The notes below the pieces were generated by a model. It searched no databases. It saw nothing but the letters and a program-made list of their open reading frames with translations, and was not told where the DNA came from. DNA of 38,222 bases. Origin: an uncultured Pelagibacteraceae bacterium (GTDB taxonomy: Bacteria; Pseudomonadota; Alphaproteobacteria; Pelagibacterales; Pelagibacteraceae). The translations under genes were made by a program, and so were the position numbers. This document shows positions 1 to 8,159 of the stretch, one piece after another; positions within the stretch are counted from its first letter, which is position 1, and the number at the start of each line of letters is the position of its first letter. The stretch is from the NCBI GenBank assembly GCA_902592545.1, contig CACJFA010000009.1, positions 1 to 38,222 of the forward strand. The letters run 5' to 3'.

Positions 1-109
1 AATAATAGATATTGAGGAGTATAACATTGGACATTTTATAATTGGGGAGTCAATATTTGATGGACTTTCTAAAGTAATTAAAAACTTTAAAAAAATTATA
101 AAAAAATAA
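1..109 (+). CDS. pdxJ: Pyridoxine 5'-phosphate synthase, C-terminal end (partial)
   Basis: Only the last 35 codons are in the window; the open frame enters at base 2 and stops with TAA at 107-109. The segment EYNIGHFIIGESIFDGL matches the conserved PdxJ C-terminus (NIGH, then an E.xF.GL helix). PdxJ condenses 1-deoxyxylulose 5-phosphate with 3-amino-2-oxopropyl phosphate to make pyridoxine 5'-phosphate in vitamin B6 synthesis. The stop codon directly abuts the acpS start, and pdxJ-acpS-lepB-rnc is a familiar alphaproteobacterial order. The call rests on a short piece but is supported by that context. Confidence 0.85.
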   Translation, partial: IIDIEEYNIGHFIIGESIFDGLSKVIKNFKKIIKK

Positions 110-496
110 ATGAAAATTCTTGGTATTGGTGTTGATATTGTAGAAAATAAAAGAATTCAAAAATCTATTAAAAATCCTTTATTTAAAAAAAGAATTTACT
201 CATTTAAAGAATTGAAACAATCTAATGCAGTAAATAATAAAGTAGCTTATTTTTCGAAGAGATTTGCTGCAAAAGAAGCATTTTCTAAAGCTCTTGGCAC
301 AGGTTTTCGTATAAATTTAAATTTTAAAGATATAGAAGTTGTTAATGACAAAATAGGAAAGCCTTATTATGTTAAAAATAAAAAAATTACAAAAATCATT
401 CAAAAGAACTTTAAAATCAAAAAATTTAAATGTTTTCTATCAATTTCGGATGAAAAAGATTATTCAACAGCATTTGCAATCATTCAAAAATCATGA
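110..496 (+). CDS. acpS: Holo-[acyl-carrier-protein] synthase
   Basis: This 128-residue protein has the two AcpS signatures: GIGVDIVE at the N-terminus, with the metal-binding Asp at residue 9, and FAAKEAFSKALGTG around residues 52-64, with the second acidic ligand Glu56. AcpS moves 4'-phosphopantetheine from coenzyme A to the acyl carrier protein and so activates fatty acid synthesis in the cytoplasm. Length is normal for the family. The ATG follows the pdxJ stop without a gap, and its end overlaps lepB by 4 bases, which suggests translational coupling within one operon. Confidence 0.95.
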   Translation: MKILGIGVDIVENKRIQKSIKNPLFKKRIYSFKELKQSNAVNNKVAYFSKRFAAKEAFSKALGTGFRINLNFKDIEVVNDKIGKPYYVKNKKITKIIQKNFKIKKFKCFLSISDEKDYSTAFAIIQKS

Positions 497-1230
497 AATT
501 AGATAAAAATTTTTTTTCAGAAAATATAAAAACCTTAATTTATGCATTAATAATTGCAGTTATAATCAGATCGCTTCTAGTACAACCATTTTATATTCCA
601 TCATCATCCATGGAACCTACTTTATTAGTCGGTGATAGATTGTTTGTAACAAAATATACCTATGGATATAGCAAACACTCATTTCCTTTTAGTCCCCCAA
701 TATTAAACAAAAGAATTATGTTTAGTAGCCCTGAAAGAGGTGATGTAATTGTATTTAAAACGCCAGCAGATAATCGAACAGATTACATTAAAAGATTAAT
801 TGGTTTACCTGGTGATAAAATTCAGTTTATAGACTCTAATTTGTATTTAAATAATTCTGAAATTCTTAAATCTAAAATTAATAACAAAACTACAATTTTC
901 TGTGGTGATAAAAATATTGATGTTTATAGATTTGAAGAAAAACTTTCAAATGGTAAAAAATTTCATACTGTTTATCTAAAAGATTATACGTATCAAAATT
1001 CTGATGTGTTTACTGTACCAAAAGATCATTATTTCTTTTTAGGTGACAACAGAGATTGTTCTAAAGATAGCAGGTATTTAACAAGTGTTGGATATGTACA
1101 TCAAGATAATTTAGTAGGAAAAGCTCAATTTATATTTTTCTCTTCAGATAAAAGAATAGGAAGTTTTATTGAATTTTGGAAATGGCATAAGTCAATAAGA
1201 TTTAATAGAACATTTAATAAAATTAATTAA
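493..1230 (+). CDS. lepB: Signal peptidase I
   Basis: This 245-residue protein has one N-terminal membrane segment (about 11-30), followed by the type I signal peptidase boxes. The catalytic Ser39 lies in IPSSSMEPTL, the general base Lys100 in DYIKRLIGLPGD, and FFLGDNRDCSKDSR is the later conserved box. It cleaves signal peptides from exported proteins at the periplasmic face of the inner membrane. It overlaps acpS by 4 bases, and its TAA overlaps the rnc ATG by one base (TAATG). One membrane anchor rather than two is common in alphaproteobacteria. Confidence 0.95.
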   Translation: MKLDKNFFSENIKTLIYALIIAVIIRSLLVQPFYIPSSSMEPTLLVGDRLFVTKYTYGYSKHSFPFSPPILNKRIMFSSPERGDVIVFKTPADNRTDYIKRLIGLPGDKIQFIDSNLYLNNSEILKSKINNKTTIFCGDKNIDVYRFEEKLSNGKKFHTVYLKDYTYQNSDVFTVPKDHYFFLGDNRDCSKDSRYLTSVGYVHQDNLVGKAQFIFFSSDKRIGSFIEFWKWHKSIRFNRTFNKIN

Positions 1231-1898
1231 TGAAAATTAACTATCAGAGTTTAGAAAAAAAAATTGATGTAAAATTTAAAAATAAAGATCTACTTATCCA
1301 AGCTCTTACACATAAAAGTTATAACCCAAATGAAAATAATGAAAAGATAGAGTTTCTGGGTGATAGAGTTCTTGGTTTAGTGATAGCAAAAAAACTTTTA
1401 GAAATTTATCCAGGGGAAAAAGAAGGTATTCTTGATAAAAAATTTGCATCGTTAGTGAACAAAAAAACTTGTCTGGAAATAGCAAAAAAAATAAATTTAG
1501 CTGGTTATGTTAAAACATTTAATTCTAACAATAAAAAAATAAAAATTGAGGACAAAATTATATCTGATAGCTGTGAAGCATTAATTGGTGCTATATATCT
1601 TGATAAAGGTTTTACAGTTGTCGAAAAAACAATTTTAAATTTGTGGCAAGATCATATTGAAAAAAGTGTAGTTACAGAAATAGATGCAAAAACAAAGTTG
1701 CAGGAACTAACTTTAAAAAATTTTAAAAAATTACCTACTTATAAATTAATTTCAAATACAGGTCCAAGACATAAACCTATATTCAAAGTCGGAGTAAAAT
1801 TACCAAATACAAAATATTTTATAGCCACTGGAAAATCAAAGAAAGAGGCTGAACAAAATGCTGCTATAGAATGTTTAAAAAATACAAATAAAAAATGA
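1230..1898 (+). CDS. rnc: Ribonuclease III
   Basis: This 222-residue protein has an RNase III catalytic domain followed by a double-stranded-RNA-binding domain (about 152-220). The signature EKIEFLGDRVLGL carries the acidic residues Glu41 and Asp45, and SDSCEALIGAIYLD carries the second acidic pair (Asp113, Glu116). It processes rRNA precursors and structured RNAs. The gene overlaps recO by 4 bases. In many alphaproteobacteria the GTPase gene era sits between rnc and recO; it is absent from this position here. Confidence 0.95.
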   Translation: MKINYQSLEKKIDVKFKNKDLLIQALTHKSYNPNENNEKIEFLGDRVLGLVIAKKLLEIYPGEKEGILDKKFASLVNKKTCLEIAKKINLAGYVKTFNSNNKKIKIEDKIISDSCEALIGAIYLDKGFTVVEKTILNLWQDHIEKSVVTEIDAKTKLQELTLKNFKKLPTYKLISNTGPRHKPIFKVGVKLPNTKYFIATGKSKKEAEQNAAIECLKNTNKK

Positions 1899-2575
1899 AT
1901 TGGTCAGACGAAGGGTTTTTAATAAGCAAAACAAGATATAATGAAAATTCATTAATTGCTGAATTATTTACAAAAGATAAAGGAAAGATATCTGGAATTA
2001 TATTTGGTGGTACTTCAAAAAAAATTAAAAATTACCTTCAAGTTGGCAACAAACTACATGTAAATTACAATTCTAAAAATGAAAATAGAATAGGTTATTT
2101 TAAAATTGAAATTTTAAGTGCTTATACACCATTATACTTTGATCATAAACAAAAGTTGTCTTGTATTACATCTTCAATGAATTTGATTAAAATATTAACA
2201 GCAGAGTCTCAATCTAACGATAAAGTTTATTTTATAATTCAAAATTTATTTTTAATTTTAAAAGAAAAAGATTGGTTAAAAAAATATATATTTTGGGAAT
2301 TGGAGTTACTTAAAATATTAGGATATGACTTAGCTCTCGAAAATTTAGTTGAAAAAGATTTAGAAGATAACAAAACTGTATATTACGCTAATTCTTTAAA
2401 TGAAAAAAAATATGTACCCAATTTTTTGATTGAAAGAGATATAGAGGTTAATGATCTTGGCACCTTATTGAATGGTTTGAAATTAGTAGGTGATTATTTG
2501 GATAAAACCATATTAAGACCAAATAATTTAAATTATCCAAATAGTAGGTTGTTATTTTTAAATACGTTAAAATAA
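1895..2575 (+). CDS. recO: DNA repair protein RecO
   Basis: This 226-residue protein opens with an OB-fold: DEGFLISKTRYNENSLIAELFTKDKGKISGIIFGG resembles the RecO N-terminus in which recombination partners and single-stranded DNA are handled. RecO loads RecA onto SSB-coated DNA in the RecFOR pathway. The rest is a helical domain of weak sequence conservation. The start overlaps rnc by 4 bases (ATGA). Its stop codon directly abuts the stop codon of the opposing hemB gene, so there is no intergenic room for a terminator. Confidence 0.88.
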   Translation: MNWSDEGFLISKTRYNENSLIAELFTKDKGKISGIIFGGTSKKIKNYLQVGNKLHVNYNSKNENRIGYFKIEILSAYTPLYFDHKQKLSCITSSMNLIKILTAESQSNDKVYFIIQNLFLILKEKDWLKKYIFWELELLKILGYDLALENLVEKDLEDNKTVYYANSLNEKKYVPNFLIERDIEVNDLGTLLNGLKLVGDYLDKTILRPNNLNYPNSRLLFLNTLK

Positions 2576-3565
2576 TTATTTTATTATTTTATCAATTCTA
2601 TCAGCGTAATAACTTACTATAGCATTGGCACCAGCTCTCTTAAAAGCAACTAAGCTTTCATATATAGCATCTTTATTAATTAATTTTTTCGTTATAGCTG
2701 TTTCAATTAAGCTATATTCTCCTGATACTTGATAGGCAAATACAGGTAATTTAAATTTTTCTTTTATTGATTTTATTATGTCTAAGTAGGGCATACCTGG
2801 TTTAACCATTACCATATCGGCACCTTCTTTAATATCTAATGCAACTTCTCTTAAAGCTTCATCAGAATTTCTATAATCCATCTGATAAGTTTTTTTGTCT
2901 CCTTTTAAAGAACCTTTAGAACCTACTGCATCTCTAAAAGGTCCATAAAAGCTTGAAGCATATTTTGCAGCGTACGATAATATTTGAACGTTTTGGAATT
3001 TATTTTTATCTAAAGCTTTTCTTATTTTTCCTATTCTGCCATCCATCATGTCTGAAGGAGCAAGTACATCACAGCCCATCTCAGCTTGTAGTAATGACTG
3101 ATTAATCAAAACCTCAATTGTTTCGTCGTTAAGTATAGTATTAGATTTGATTAAACCGTCATGACCATGTGATGTGTAGGGATCTAATGCTACGTCACAC
3201 ATAATGCCTATTTGATTTTTGTATCTTTTTTTAATTTCTTTAATTGCTCTACAAACTAAATTTTTTTCGTTAAGTGATTCTGTACCCAATTCATCTTTAT
3301 GTACATTTTGGGTTTTTGGAAAAAGTGCAACCATTGGTATCTTTTTTTTTATTGCTTTGTCTACTATTTGGCTCAATCTATTAATAGTATACCTGTATAC
3401 ACCTGGCATAGATGAAATTGGTTGCCGTTTATTAGATCCTTCTATTAAAAAAATAGGTAATATAAAGTCATTTGGACTTAAAGTATTTTCTTGAATCAGT
3501 CTTCTTGACCAAGATTCTTTTCTAGTTCTTCTAAGTCTAAGACCGGGATATTTACCAATAATCAT
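2576..3565 (-). CDS. hemB: Delta-aminolevulinic acid dehydratase (porphobilinogen synthase)
   Basis: This 329-residue protein is full length for HemB. The two active-site lysines are visible as Lys201 in SYAAKYASSFYGPFRDA and Lys255 in MVKPGMPYLD. It condenses two 5-aminolevulinates to porphobilinogen in heme synthesis. The metal loop reads DVALDPYTSHGHDG (124-137), with Ala and Asp where zinc enzymes have cysteines, so this looks like the Mg/K-dependent type, which is normal in alphaproteobacteria. It stands alone on the minus strand, diverging from the AspH-like gene, with a 73-base gap for both promoters. Confidence 0.96.
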   Translation of the reverse strand: MIIGKYPGLRLRRTRKESWSRRLIQENTLSPNDFILPIFLIEGSNKRQPISSMPGVYRYTINRLSQIVDKAIKKKIPMVALFPKTQNVHKDELGTESLNEKNLVCRAIKEIKKRYKNQIGIMCDVALDPYTSHGHDGLIKSNTILNDETIEVLINQSLLQAEMGCDVLAPSDMMDGRIGKIRKALDKNKFQNVQILSYAAKYASSFYGPFRDAVGSKGSLKGDKKTYQMDYRNSDEALREVALDIKEGADMVMVKPGMPYLDIIKSIKEKFKLPVFAYQVSGEYSLIETAITKKLINKDAIYESLVAFKRAGANAIVSYYADRIDKIIK

Positions 3566-3584
3566 GTTTTAATTTACTTTTAAA

Positions 3585-3613
3585 TTGCGACAAATGTAAT
3601 ATACACATATACA
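3585..3613 (+). promoter_or_regulatory. Candidate sigma-70 promoter of the AspH-like gene operon
   Basis: TTGCGA at 3585-3590 and TATACA at 3608-3613 are separated by 17 bases and face the gene starting at 3639. They lie in the 73-base divergent gap with hemB, the only place a promoter for the long downstream gene run could sit. A weak purine-rich AAAGGG lies just after it. Prediction by eye only; AT-rich DNA yields such matches by chance. Confidence 0.4.
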
Positions 3614-3638
3614 AAAAAAAGGGTAGAAAGCAATCAAG

Positions 3639-4277
3639 ATGACGATAGAAAATTCAAAAGTAATAGACTTAAATGTTAAAAAAGAAGATAGAGTTTTAGA
3701 CTTTAGCGATTTCCAAAAGCAAGAAATCAAATTTGATATTGAAAAATTACAAGAAGCTTATCAACAAATAGTTAAAATTAAAAAATTTGAAGATGCCGGT
3801 GTAACTCACTTCGGAGCGATATCATTAACTCAAATACCTGGTGATCCAGACTCAATTAAAGGTAACAAGGCTAGAGGTATATATTGGACAAAACCTGATA
3901 AATCAGGAAAAGAAGTTGTTAGAGATGAATCACTTGATGAGTCATTATATTCAGAATTTATAAAAGATTATGAAAATACTTATTTCAAAGAAGTATATGA
4001 CACTCTTTCATCTAGATATAAACTTGGTAGAGTAAGAATCCTTTTAAAAGAGCCAAGATCAACTTTAAGCTGGCATAGAGATCCTGAGCCAAGATTACAC
4101 ATACCTTTAATTACTAACCCTGGCTGCATCATGGTTATTGATAACGTTGCGAAACATATGCCTGCTGATGGTTCTGTTTGGATTACAAATAATACCAAGT
4201 ATCACAATGCATTTAATGGTGGAGAAGAGAATAGAATACATTTAGTTGCTTGTGTTTTAGATTACAAATTTAATTAA
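3639..4277 (+). CDS. Aspartyl/asparaginyl beta-hydroxylase-like iron/2-oxoglutarate dioxygenase
   Basis: This 212-residue protein has a C-terminal jelly-roll dioxygenase pattern: SWHRDPEPRLHIPL (His146 and Asp148), then YHNAFN (His189) and ENRIHLVACV (Arg199). This gives the His-x-Asp...His iron triad with an Arg to hold 2-oxoglutarate. The family hydroxylates Asp/Asn side chains or small peptides; the substrate here is unknown. The N-terminal 60 residues are charged and have no signal peptide, so the protein is probably cytoplasmic. It may be the first gene of a run into rpiB and glyA. The fold call is fairly firm, the function is not. Confidence 0.72.
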   Translation: MTIENSKVIDLNVKKEDRVLDFSDFQKQEIKFDIEKLQEAYQQIVKIKKFEDAGVTHFGAISLTQIPGDPDSIKGNKARGIYWTKPDKSGKEVVRDESLDESLYSEFIKDYENTYFKEVYDTLSSRYKLGRVRILLKEPRSTLSWHRDPEPRLHIPLITNPGCIMVIDNVAKHMPADGSVWITNNTKYHNAFNGGEENRIHLVACVLDYKFN

Positions 4278-4278
4278 T

Positions 4279-4704
4279 TTGAGAAAAATATTTATTTCAT
4301 CAGATCACGCTGGATTTAAATTAAAAGAGATAATTAAAAATTATTTAAAAAATAAAAAAATTAAATTTGAAGACCTTGGTCCAAAGGATGACAGTAGTGT
4401 CGATTATCCTGACTATGCTCATAAAGTTGCTAGAAAAGTCAAATCAAGCAAGAGTAATGTTGGTATTTTAGTGTGTGGATCTGGAACTGGTATGAATATT
4501 GCGGCAAATAAGCATAAAAAAATTCGCGCAGCTCAATGTTTTAATCTAAAATCAACAAAATTATCGAGATTGCATAACGATGCAAACATCATTACATTAG
4601 GATCCAGGTTGATAACCAAAAAAAATGCTTTAAGGTTTGTAAGTGTTTTTTTAAATACAAAATTTAATGGTGGTAGACACTTGAGAAGGGTTAAGAAAAT
4701 ATAA
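4279..4704 (+). CDS. rpiB: Ribose 5-phosphate isomerase B
   Basis: This 141-residue protein has the RpiB/LacAB signatures: SSDHAGF (Asp9, His10), the anion-binding loop with catalytic Cys66 in [17 protein letters not shown], and [13 protein letters not shown]. It interconverts ribulose 5-phosphate and ribose 5-phosphate in the pentose phosphate pathway. The start is TTG, one base after the previous stop. No in-frame ATG precedes the conserved IFISSDHAG, so TTG is forced. It lies directly upstream of glyA with a 2-base gap, an arrangement seen in other alphaproteobacteria. Confidence 0.92.
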   Translation: MRKIFISSDHAGFKLKEIIKNYLKNKKIKFEDLGPKDDSSVDYPDYAHKVARKVKSSKSNVGILVCGSGTGMNIAANKHKKIRAAQCFNLKSTKLSRLHNDANIITLGSRLITKKNALRFVSVFLNTKFNGGRHLRRVKKI

Positions 4705-4706
4705 TT

Positions 4707-6014
4707 ATGTCGAGCGAAAAAAGTTATTTAAATGATAGTTATAAAAGTTTTTTTGAGGATAGTTTATCTGTAAAAGATCCAGAGCTTTATAAAGCTATTA
4801 AAGATGAATTAATCAGACAACAACAACATATTGAGCTAATTGCGTCTGAAAATATAGTATCTCAAGCAGTATTAGAGGCGCAAGGATCGGTTTTAACTAA
4901 TAAATATGCCGAAGGTTATCCTGGTAAAAGATATTATAATGGATGCGAACACGTTGATGTGGCTGAAAATCTTGCTATTGAAAGATTAAAAAAATTATTC
5001 AATTGTAAATTTGCAAATGCACAACCACACTCAGGAGCTCAAGCTAATGGAGCAGTATTTTTAGCTTTGTTAAGCCCAGGTGATACTTTCATGGGTATGA
5101 GTTTAAATTCAGGTGGCCATATTACTCATGGATTAAAAATTTCAATGTCTGGCAAATGGTTTAACGCTATAGGTTATGATGTAGACAAAGAATCTGAGTT
5201 GATAGATTATGATAATGTTGAAAAACTTGCTTTAGAACATAAACCTAAACTAATCATTGCAGGTGGAAGTGCTTATTCTAGAGTAATTGACTTTAAAAGA
5301 TTTAGAGAGATAGCAGATAAAGTTGGAGCTTACTTAATGGTTGATATGGCTCACTTCTCAGGATTAGTTGCTGGTAAAGGATATCCTAACCCTTGTGATT
5401 ATGCACATGTGGTTACATCAACAACTCACAAAGTATTTAGAAGCGCAAGAGGAGGAATAATTTTAACTAATCATGAAGATCTTGCTAAAAAATTTAATAC
5501 AGCTGTTTTTCCTGGTTACCAAGGGGGACCTTTAATGCATATTATTGCTGCAAAAGCAGCTGGTTTTCTTGAAGCGCTACAACCAGAATTTCAAGATTAT
5601 ATTAAATCTGTTTTAGCAAACGCAAAAATGTTGGCAGAAACTTTAAAAAATAATGGATTTAAAATTTATTCAGATGGAACGGACACACATTTGATGTTGG
5701 TTGATTTGAGACCCTACAACGTAAAAGGAAATCTTGCGGCAGAGAGTTTGTCTAGAGCAAATATTACATGTAATAAAAATGGCATTCCTTTTGATACAGA
5801 AAAACCTATGATTACTTCAGGCATTAGACTGGGTACGCAAGCAGCTACAACACGAGGATTTGGTTTAAATGAATTTAAAACAGTAGGTGAATTGATTACG
5901 AAAACTCTAAAGGGATTATCAGAAAATCCAACAGATAATAGTAAAATAGAAGATGAAGTAAAAAATGAAGTTATTTCTTTAACTTCATCATTTCCGATAT
6001 ATAAGAACTTATAA
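4707..6014 (+). CDS. glyA: Serine hydroxymethyltransferase
   Basis: This 435-residue PLP enzyme converts serine plus tetrahydrofolate to glycine plus 5,10-methylene-tetrahydrofolate. Visible landmarks are the substrate region [25 protein letters not shown], the PLP lysine (Lys242) in [15 protein letters not shown], and the C-terminal [15 protein letters not shown]. Length is normal. The N-terminus carries about 20 extra residues before DPELYKAI. The next gene, nrdR, begins 3 bases after the stop; glyA-nrdR-ribD is a common alphaproteobacterial order. I see no riboswitch between rpiB and glyA, so any glycine control would act further upstream. Confidence 0.97.
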   Translation: MSSEKSYLNDSYKSFFEDSLSVKDPELYKAIKDELIRQQQHIELIASENIVSQAVLEAQGSVLTNKYAEGYPGKRYYNGCEHVDVAENLAIERLKKLFNCKFANAQPHSGAQANGAVFLALLSPGDTFMGMSLNSGGHITHGLKISMSGKWFNAIGYDVDKESELIDYDNVEKLALEHKPKLIIAGGSAYSRVIDFKRFREIADKVGAYLMVDMAHFSGLVAGKGYPNPCDYAHVVTSTTHKVFRSARGGIILTNHEDLAKKFNTAVFPGYQGGPLMHIIAAKAAGFLEALQPEFQDYIKSVLANAKMLAETLKNNGFKIYSDGTDTHLMLVDLRPYNVKGNLAAESLSRANITCNKNGIPFDTEKPMITSGIRLGTQAATTRGFGLNEFKTVGELITKTLKGLSENPTDNSKIEDEVKNEVISLTSSFPIYKNL

Positions 6015-6017
6015 CAA

Positions 6018-6476
6018 ATGATTTGTTCAATATGTAAAAAAGGGGAGACCTCTGTTGTCGACTCTAGACCAACGGAAGATGGCACAGCTATTAGAAGAAG
6101 GAGACTATGTGTCTGTGGAGCGCGTTTTACAACTTTTGAAAGAGTTCAATTCAGAGAATTAATGGTTGTTAAAAAAAATGGAAGAAAATCCACATTTGAT
6201 AGAGATAAATTATCTAAATCTATTTATATTGCTCTTAAGAAAAGACCCATTGATACGGAAACAATAGAAAAATTTATTAGTAATATTTCAAGATCTTTGG
6301 AAGAACTTGGTCAAAGTGAAATATCTACTAATACAATTGGGACAATGGTTATGGATGGATTAAAAGATTTAGACCCAGTTGGATATGTAAGATTTGCATC
6401 TGTATATAGAAACTTTAGAGAAGAAAAAGATTTCGTACAATTCGTGGACAAGCTTGATGTCTACAAAAAAAGATAA
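6018..6476 (+). CDS. nrdR: Transcriptional repressor NrdR
   Basis: This 152-residue protein has an N-terminal zinc ribbon and an ATP-cone domain ([20 protein letters not shown] onward). NrdR represses ribonucleotide reductase genes in response to ATP/dATP. The zinc ribbon begins with the usual CxxC (Cys3, Cys6), but the second pair reads [12 protein letters not shown], a CxC (Cys31, Cys33), one residue shorter than the usual CxxC spacing. The gene overlaps the likely ribD start by about 20 bases, so the two are probably translated together. Confidence 0.93.
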   Translation: MICSICKKGETSVVDSRPTEDGTAIRRRRLCVCGARFTTFERVQFRELMVVKKNGRKSTFDRDKLSKSIYIALKKRPIDTETIEKFISNISRSLEELGQSEISTNTIGTMVMDGLKDLDPVGYVRFASVYRNFREEKDFVQFVDKLDVYKKR

Positions 6477-7560
6477 ATTTTCATCAAAAGATAAATTTTA
6501 TATGGAATTAGCCTTAGACTTGGCTAAATCTCGTCATGGACAGACTGGATCAAATCCTTCTGTTGGTTGTGTTATTGTCAAAAATGATAAAATTATTTCC
6601 ATAGGACAAACCTCATTTAATGGAAGACCACACGCTGAATTTAATGCTATCAAAAATAGTTTTGAAGAATTAGAAGGCTCAAAAATGTATGTTACTTTAG
6701 AACCATGTTGTCATCATGGTTTAACACCACCATGTACTGACGCGATTATAAAATCAAAAATTTCAGAAGTTATATATGCTGTTACCGATATAGACAAAAG
6801 AGTAAGAAATAAAAGTTTTAAAATTTTAAAGTCAAAAAAAATAATTGTAAAAAAAGGTTTATTAAAAAGTAAAATTGAACGTTTTTATTTACCTTATTTT
6901 TTTAATAGAAAGAAAAAATTACCTTTCGTCACTGGCAAAATAGCCATGTCAAAAAATAATATTATTTACAGTAAGAATCGGAAAAAGATTACAAATTCTT
7001 ATTCAGATCAGTTTACACACATTTTGAGATATCAAAATGATAGTTTGATGATTACTCACAAAACACTAAATAAAGATAATCCAAAATTAAATTGTCGTTT
7101 GAAGGGTTTTGAAAAATTTTCTCCAAGAAGAATTATTTTAGACAACAAATTAAATTCTAAAATAAATAGTTATATAATTAAATCTTCTAGCAATAAAAAT
7201 ACTTTAATTTTTTATAATAAAGCTGACAAATCAAAAATTTCAAAATTTAAAAGAAAAGGAATTCATCTAATTAAATCTCGAATTGATAGAAATAATAAAT
7301 TTGACATTAAATTAATTTTGAAAAAATTACATAATTATGGATGCAGAAATTTACTAATTGAAGGAGGAGATAAATTAACAAATTCACTGATTAAGAATAA
7401 AATATTTAATAAATTTTATTTATATAAAAGTTCAAAAAACCTCTCTAAAAACTTCGAATATTTGAAATTTAGTAGTCAAAATATATTAAATCAAAAATAT
7501 AAAACAAAAATTAATCTAAATCTCAATTTACGAAAAGACAGAATAACACTATATAGTTAG
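6457..7560 (+). CDS. ribD: Riboflavin biosynthesis deaminase/reductase
   Basis: I choose the ATG at 6457 (367 residues); an upstream TTG at 6394 would lie deep inside nrdR. The N-terminal deaminase domain has the zinc site PHAEFNAI and [17 protein letters not shown]. The C-terminal reductase domain starts near [13 protein letters not shown] and ends near the stop. RibD deaminates the pyrimidine product of GTP cyclohydrolase II and then reduces its ribose side chain. The reductase half is rich in Lys/Asn and diverges more than the deaminase half. It heads the rib block, with ribE starting 5 bases after the stop. Confidence 0.94.
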   Translation: MSTKKDKFSSKDKFYMELALDLAKSRHGQTGSNPSVGCVIVKNDKIISIGQTSFNGRPHAEFNAIKNSFEELEGSKMYVTLEPCCHHGLTPPCTDAIIKSKISEVIYAVTDIDKRVRNKSFKILKSKKIIVKKGLLKSKIERFYLPYFFNRKKKLPFVTGKIAMSKNNIIYSKNRKKITNSYSDQFTHILRYQNDSLMITHKTLNKDNPKLNCRLKGFEKFSPRRIILDNKLNSKINSYIIKSSSNKNTLIFYNKADKSKISKFKRKGIHLIKSRIDRNNKFDIKLILKKLHNYGCRNLLIEGGDKLTNSLIKNKIFNKFYLYKSSKNLSKNFEYLKFSSQNILNQKYKTKINLNLNLRKDRITLYS

Positions 7561-7565
7561 AAAAA

Positions 7566-8159
7566 ATGTTTAACGGAATAATTTATAACCAAGGCACTAT
7601 TACTAAAATTATTAAAAGACCCAAAGGTCTTAACATTTTTGTTAAAAGTAATGTTAAAGTATCCAATAAAGACATGGGTTTGTCTGTTGCCTGTGATGGT
7701 GTTTGTCTAACTTTAATTTCATATAAATCCAAAATTATGGAATTTTATCTTTCAAATGAAACGATAATTCGATCAAAATTCAAATTTTTAAAAATAAAAG
7801 ATAAAATAAATTTAGAATTACCTTTAAAATATGGGACAAAAATTTCAGGACATATTTGTCAAGGCCATGTTGATACTGTTGGTAAAGTATTAAGCATTAA
7901 GAAAATAGATAAATCATTTCTTTTTGACTTTGATTTACCCATAAAGGAAAGAAAACACCTAATAGAAAAAGCATCAATCTGTGTTAATGGTATTTCTCTT
8001 ACAATTTCAAAAGTGACTAAAAAAGGTTTCCAAATTTGGGTTATCCCTCACACCTATAATGAAACGAATTTATCAACTTTAAAAAAATCTAGTTTAGTCA
8101 ACATAGAGATAGATATCTTGTCTAAATACGTTAGGAATTATTTTAATGGAAAAAAATAA
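7566..8159 (+). CDS. ribE: Riboflavin synthase (alpha subunit type)
   Basis: This 197-residue protein begins MFNGIIYNQGTI, the start typical of riboflavin synthase, and has two lumazine-binding repeats. The first includes GLSVACDGVCLTL and the second ASICVNGISLTISKV; KISGHICQGHVDTVGKV bridges them. It forms riboflavin from two 6,7-dimethyl-8-ribityllumazine molecules supplied by ribH. Length is normal. It overlaps the next gene, ribBA, by 14 bases, which implies coupled translation. Depending on the naming scheme this gene is called ribE or ribC. Confidence 0.94.
   Translation: MFNGIIYNQGTITKIIKRPKGLNIFVKSNVKVSNKDMGLSVACDGVCLTLISYKSKIMEFYLSNETIIRSKFKFLKIKDKINLELPLKYGTKISGHICQGHVDTVGKVLSIKKIDKSFLFDFDLPIKERKHLIEKASICVNGISLTISKVTKKGFQIWVIPHTYNETNLSTLKKSSLVNIEIDILSKYVRNYFNGKK

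Noticed and set aside
5714..6085. Antisense frame of 123 codons inside glyA/nrdR
   Set aside because: It runs opposite to two clearly conserved genes and has no recognisable domain.
6477..6600. FMN riboswitch for the rib genes
   Set aside because: ribD starts inside nrdR, so there is no leader, and no FMN aptamer pattern was seen upstream.
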